Shown here: one piece after another, positions 5,513-6,630 of the stretch
Position numbering within the stretch: position 1 is the first letter of the stretch
Layout: every line of letters begins with the position of its first letter
Assembly (NCBI GenBank): GCA_934456315.1
Contig: CAKSHG010000121.1
Location: 1 to 6,630, forward strand
Reading direction: 5' to 3'
DNA length: 6,630 nt
DNA from: an uncultured Oscillospiraceae bacterium
Lineage (GTDB): Bacteria > Bacillota > Clostridia > Oscillospirales > Ruminococcaceae
Program-made: the position numbers and the translations under genes
The notes under the pieces: generated by a model
The model's input: only the letters and a program-made list of their open reading frames with translations
The model's database searches: none
Told to the model about the DNA's origin: nothing

Positions 5513-5543
5513 GTGCGCCCGGGGATATGCTCCCAGGGCGCAT
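5513..5543 (+). other. GC-rich hairpin after the aldolase gene, without a U tract
   Basis: TGCGCCC (5514-5520) pairs perfectly with GGGCGCA (5536-5542), plus an outer G-U. An inner GGGA/TCCC stem after a G-A mismatch encloses a 5-nt loop. It begins 36 nt after the aldolase stop, where a terminator is expected, but no U run follows. It may stabilise the mRNA 3' end or act as a non-canonical terminator. The octamer ACAGTGCG flanks it on both sides (5510-5517 and 5545-5552). Confidence 0.55.
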
Positions 5544-5563
5544 AACAGTGCGGTTTGCAGGAA

Positions 5564-5593
5564 TTTTCAAAAAAATAAAGATTTTTTTGAAAA
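5564..5593. repeat. 13-bp perfect AT-rich inverted repeat upstream of the Thr-Tyr tRNA promoter
   Basis: TTTTCAAAAAAAT (5564-5576) and its exact complement (5581-5593) flank AAAG. It ends 5 bp before the -35 box, in the region where an UP element would lie, and its A and T tracts should bend DNA. As RNA it would be a weak hairpin without a following U run, so an upstream activating or architectural role is more likely than termination. Confidence 0.6.
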
Positions 5594-5598
5594 AAGTG

Positions 5599-5627
5599 TT
5601 GACAAATCAAAAATAATGTGATATAAT
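5599..5627 (+). promoter_or_regulatory. Perfect sigma-A promoter of tRNA-Thr/tRNA-Tyr
   Basis: TTGACA (5599-5604) and TATAAT (5622-5627) with a 17-bp spacer, all consensus. The start of transcription near 5634 gives a 46-nt leader before tRNA-Thr. A-tract DNA immediately upstream fits an UP element. Confidence 0.92.
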
Positions 5628-5679
5628 ATACAAGTCGTCAGGGATAAGGAACAAAAACAAAGAACTGATAACGCTTTAC

Positions 5680-5755
5680 GCTGGTGTAGCTCAGCTGGTA
5701 GAGCAGCTGATTTGTAATCAGCAGGTCGGGGGTTCGAATCCGTCCACCAGCTCCA
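5680..5755 (+). tRNA. tRNA-Thr (TGT)
   Basis: A 76-nt cloverleaf with encoded CCA (5753-5755). The acceptor stem GCTGGTG/CACCAGC is perfect, and the anticodon stem GCTGA/TCAGC encloses TTTGTAA (anticodon TGT). The discriminator is U. The T stem is GGGGG/CCGTC, which contains a G-U pair and a G-G mismatch (5730 with 5742) around the normal TTCGAAT loop. It is cotranscribed with tRNA-Tyr, 28 nt downstream. Confidence 0.96.
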
Positions 5756-5783
5756 ATTTTTATTGGAACTCAAAATTGAATAT

Positions 5784-5867
5784 GGGAGCTTTCCCGAGTG
5801 GCCAAAGGGGACAGACTGTAAATCTGCTGCGTTTGCTTCGGTGGTTCGAATCCACCAGCTCCCACCA
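5784..5867 (+). tRNA. tRNA-Tyr (GTA)
   Basis: An 84-nt class II tRNA with a long variable arm and encoded CCA (5865-5867). The acceptor stem GGGAGCT/AGCTCCC is perfect, the anticodon loop is CTGTAAA (anticodon GTA), and the T stem GGTGG/CCACC encloses TTCGAAT. The discriminator is A. The outermost pair of the anticodon stem (ACAGA/TCTGC) is an A-C mismatch. The terminator begins directly after the CCA. Confidence 0.96.
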
Positions 5868-5900
5868 AAACACCGTACTTAATAAGTACGGTGTTTTTTT
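5868..5900 (+). terminator. Intrinsic terminator of the Thr-Tyr tRNA unit
   Basis: CACCGTACTT (5871-5880) and AAGTACGGTG (5884-5893) form a perfect 10-bp stem with a 3-nt loop, flanked by an A run on the 5' side and seven T (5894-5900) on the 3' side. It begins one base after the tRNA-Tyr CCA and separates the tRNAs from the TetR-type gene. Confidence 0.95.
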
Positions 5901-5924
5901 GTTACAGTCCTTCTCTGCCCGCGC

Positions 5925-5953
5925 TTGACACAACCCGCCGATTTTGATATAAT
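5925..5953 (+). promoter_or_regulatory. Perfect sigma-A promoter of the TetR/DhaS-like gene
   Basis: TTGACA (5925-5930), a 17-bp spacer and TATAAT (5948-5953) preceded by TGA, an extended -10. The start near 5960 gives a leader of about 33 nt with AAGGAG before the ATG. No clear palindromic operator overlaps it. Confidence 0.9.
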
Positions 5954-5992
5954 AATTAAGAAGTACCAGTCGATTCCCGAAAGGAGCAGGAA

Positions 5993-6550
5993 ATGTCACA
6001 GGTCACGAAACGCGCGCTGGAAGCGTCACTGAAGAATCTGCTGCTGAAAAAGCCGCTAAGCAAGATAACGATAAACGACATCACCGAGGACTGCGGGATA
6101 AGCAGAATGACGTTCTACTATCACTTCAAGGATATCTACGACCTGGTCGAATGGTCCTGCCTTGAGGACGCAAAGCGCGCCCTGGAGGGGAAAAAGACCT
6201 ACGAAACCTGGCAGCAGGGCATATTGCAGATATTCGAAGCCGTTCTGGAAAACAAGCCGTTCATAATCAACGTATACCGCTCGGTAAGCCGCGAGCATGT
6301 GGAAAACTACCTCTTCAGACTGACCTATGACCTGCTCATCGGCGTGGTGAATGAAAAATCCGCAGGACTCACTGTCCGCGAGGAGGACAAGGAGTTCATC
6401 GCGGATTTCTATAAGTACGCATTCGTCGGCGTCATGCTGAACTGGGTCAAGGACGACATGAAAGAGGACCCGCACAAGATAGTCGACCGCATATCCCTGA
6501 TAATGTACGGGAACGTCACCGAAGCACTGGATAAGTTCCGCATTTCATAG
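5993..6550 (+). CDS. TetR-family transcriptional regulator, DhaS-like
   Basis: The product is a 185-residue cytoplasmic DNA-binding protein. The N-terminal TetR domain is clear: TKRALEASLKNLLLKK (5-20), then the helix-turn-helix ITINDITEDCGISRMTFYYHFKD (25-47) with the family signature TFYYHF. Together with IYDLVEW just after, this closely resembles DhaS-type regulators, known from lactic acid bacteria as activators of dihydroxyacetone kinase genes, and many uncharacterised relatives in Clostridia. The C-terminal ligand and dimerisation domain (about 65-185) matches that group in length but gives no ligand. Many relatives regulate unrelated neighbouring genes, so a link to dihydroxyacetone is only tentative; no dha genes are visible here. 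The start is supported by AAGGAG 6 nt before the ATG. It is transcribed from a perfect extended -10 promoter just after a tRNA terminator, and its possible target genes may lie beyond the right edge. Confidence 0.9.
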   Translation: MSQVTKRALEASLKNLLLKKPLSKITINDITEDCGISRMTFYYHFKDIYDLVEWSCLEDAKRALEGKKTYETWQQGILQIFEAVLENKPFIINVYRSVSREHVENYLFRLTYDLLIGVVNEKSAGLTVREEDKEFIADFYKYAFVGVMLNWVKDDMKEDPHKIVDRISLIMYGNVTEALDKFRIS

Positions 6551-6554
6551 ATTT

Positions 6555-6569
6555 GGTCACCTCTAAAAA
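6555..6569 (+). repeat. 15-bp dispersed repeat, copy 2
   Basis: GGTCACCTCTAAAAA, identical to 3264-3278, beginning 4 bp after the TetR-type stop codon. Similarity to the first copy stops after the run of A (CCGG here, TCAATT there). What follows to the window end (6570-6630) contains no gene or terminator that I recognise. Confidence 0.6.
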
Positions 6570-6630
6570 CCGGTTTGAAAAGGGAAAATGGGTAGAGTGC
6601 GCCGAATGCGATGAAAGCCGACGAAGTAAG

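Noticed and set aside
5567..5999. Two minus-strand open frames (5567-5773 and 5760-5999) giving peptides such as WWTDSNPRPADYKSAALP and WELVDSNHRSKRSRF
   Set aside because: They are antisense translations of tRNA-Thr and tRNA-Tyr; these peptides are well-known false proteins produced from tRNA genes. They also cross promoters and the terminator.

Overview
The window looks like a stretch of a chromosome from an anaerobic Clostridia-type Firmicute, most likely of the Ruminococcus/Oscillospiraceae kind. The reasons are near-consensus sigma-A promoters, strong GGAGG-type ribosome binding sites, AT-rich intergenic DNA around mixed-composition genes, CCA-encoding tRNA genes, and the gene types present. 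The organism is inferred, not proven.

Layout. Positions 1-315 hold four tRNA genes on the minus strand, transcribed Val-Asp-Phe-Gly from one perfect promoter (378-406). Positions 426-2453 hold a minus-strand operon of three genes: a YerC/YecD-type TrpR-like regulator, a SAM-dependent methyltransferase that overlaps it by one or four bases, and the redox chaperone Hsp33. It has its own promoter, with a palindrome across the -35 box. Positions 2511-3261 hold a ThrH-type HAD phosphatase/phosphotransferase on the minus strand with its own promoter and terminator. Positions 3283-4344 hold a secreted SGNH hydrolase on the minus strand with a C-terminal sorting-like signal. A divergent region (4279-4501) separates it from a plus-strand TIM-barrel aldolase of the HMGL/4-hydroxy-2-oxovalerate aldolase type (4502-5476), whose leader carries tandem octamers. 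After a 203-base gene-free stretch come tRNA-Thr and tRNA-Tyr (plus strand), a textbook terminator, and a TetR-family regulator resembling DhaS (5993-6550). The last 80 bases hold no recognised gene, but begin with a 15-base sequence also found at 3264-3278.

Functionally this is mostly housekeeping: translation supply (six tRNAs), oxidative-stress proteostasis (Hsp33), amino-acid phosphate metabolism (ThrH), a surface or secreted esterase, and an aldolase of unknown substrate. Except for the three-gene operon and the tRNA clusters, each gene is its own transcription unit. I see no phage, CRISPR, toxin-antitoxin or defence genes and no convincing new multi-gene system. The items most worth a second look are the shared 15-mer with the unexplained right edge, the octamer repeat leader, the palindromic operator candidate at the regulator operon, and the orphan aldolase.
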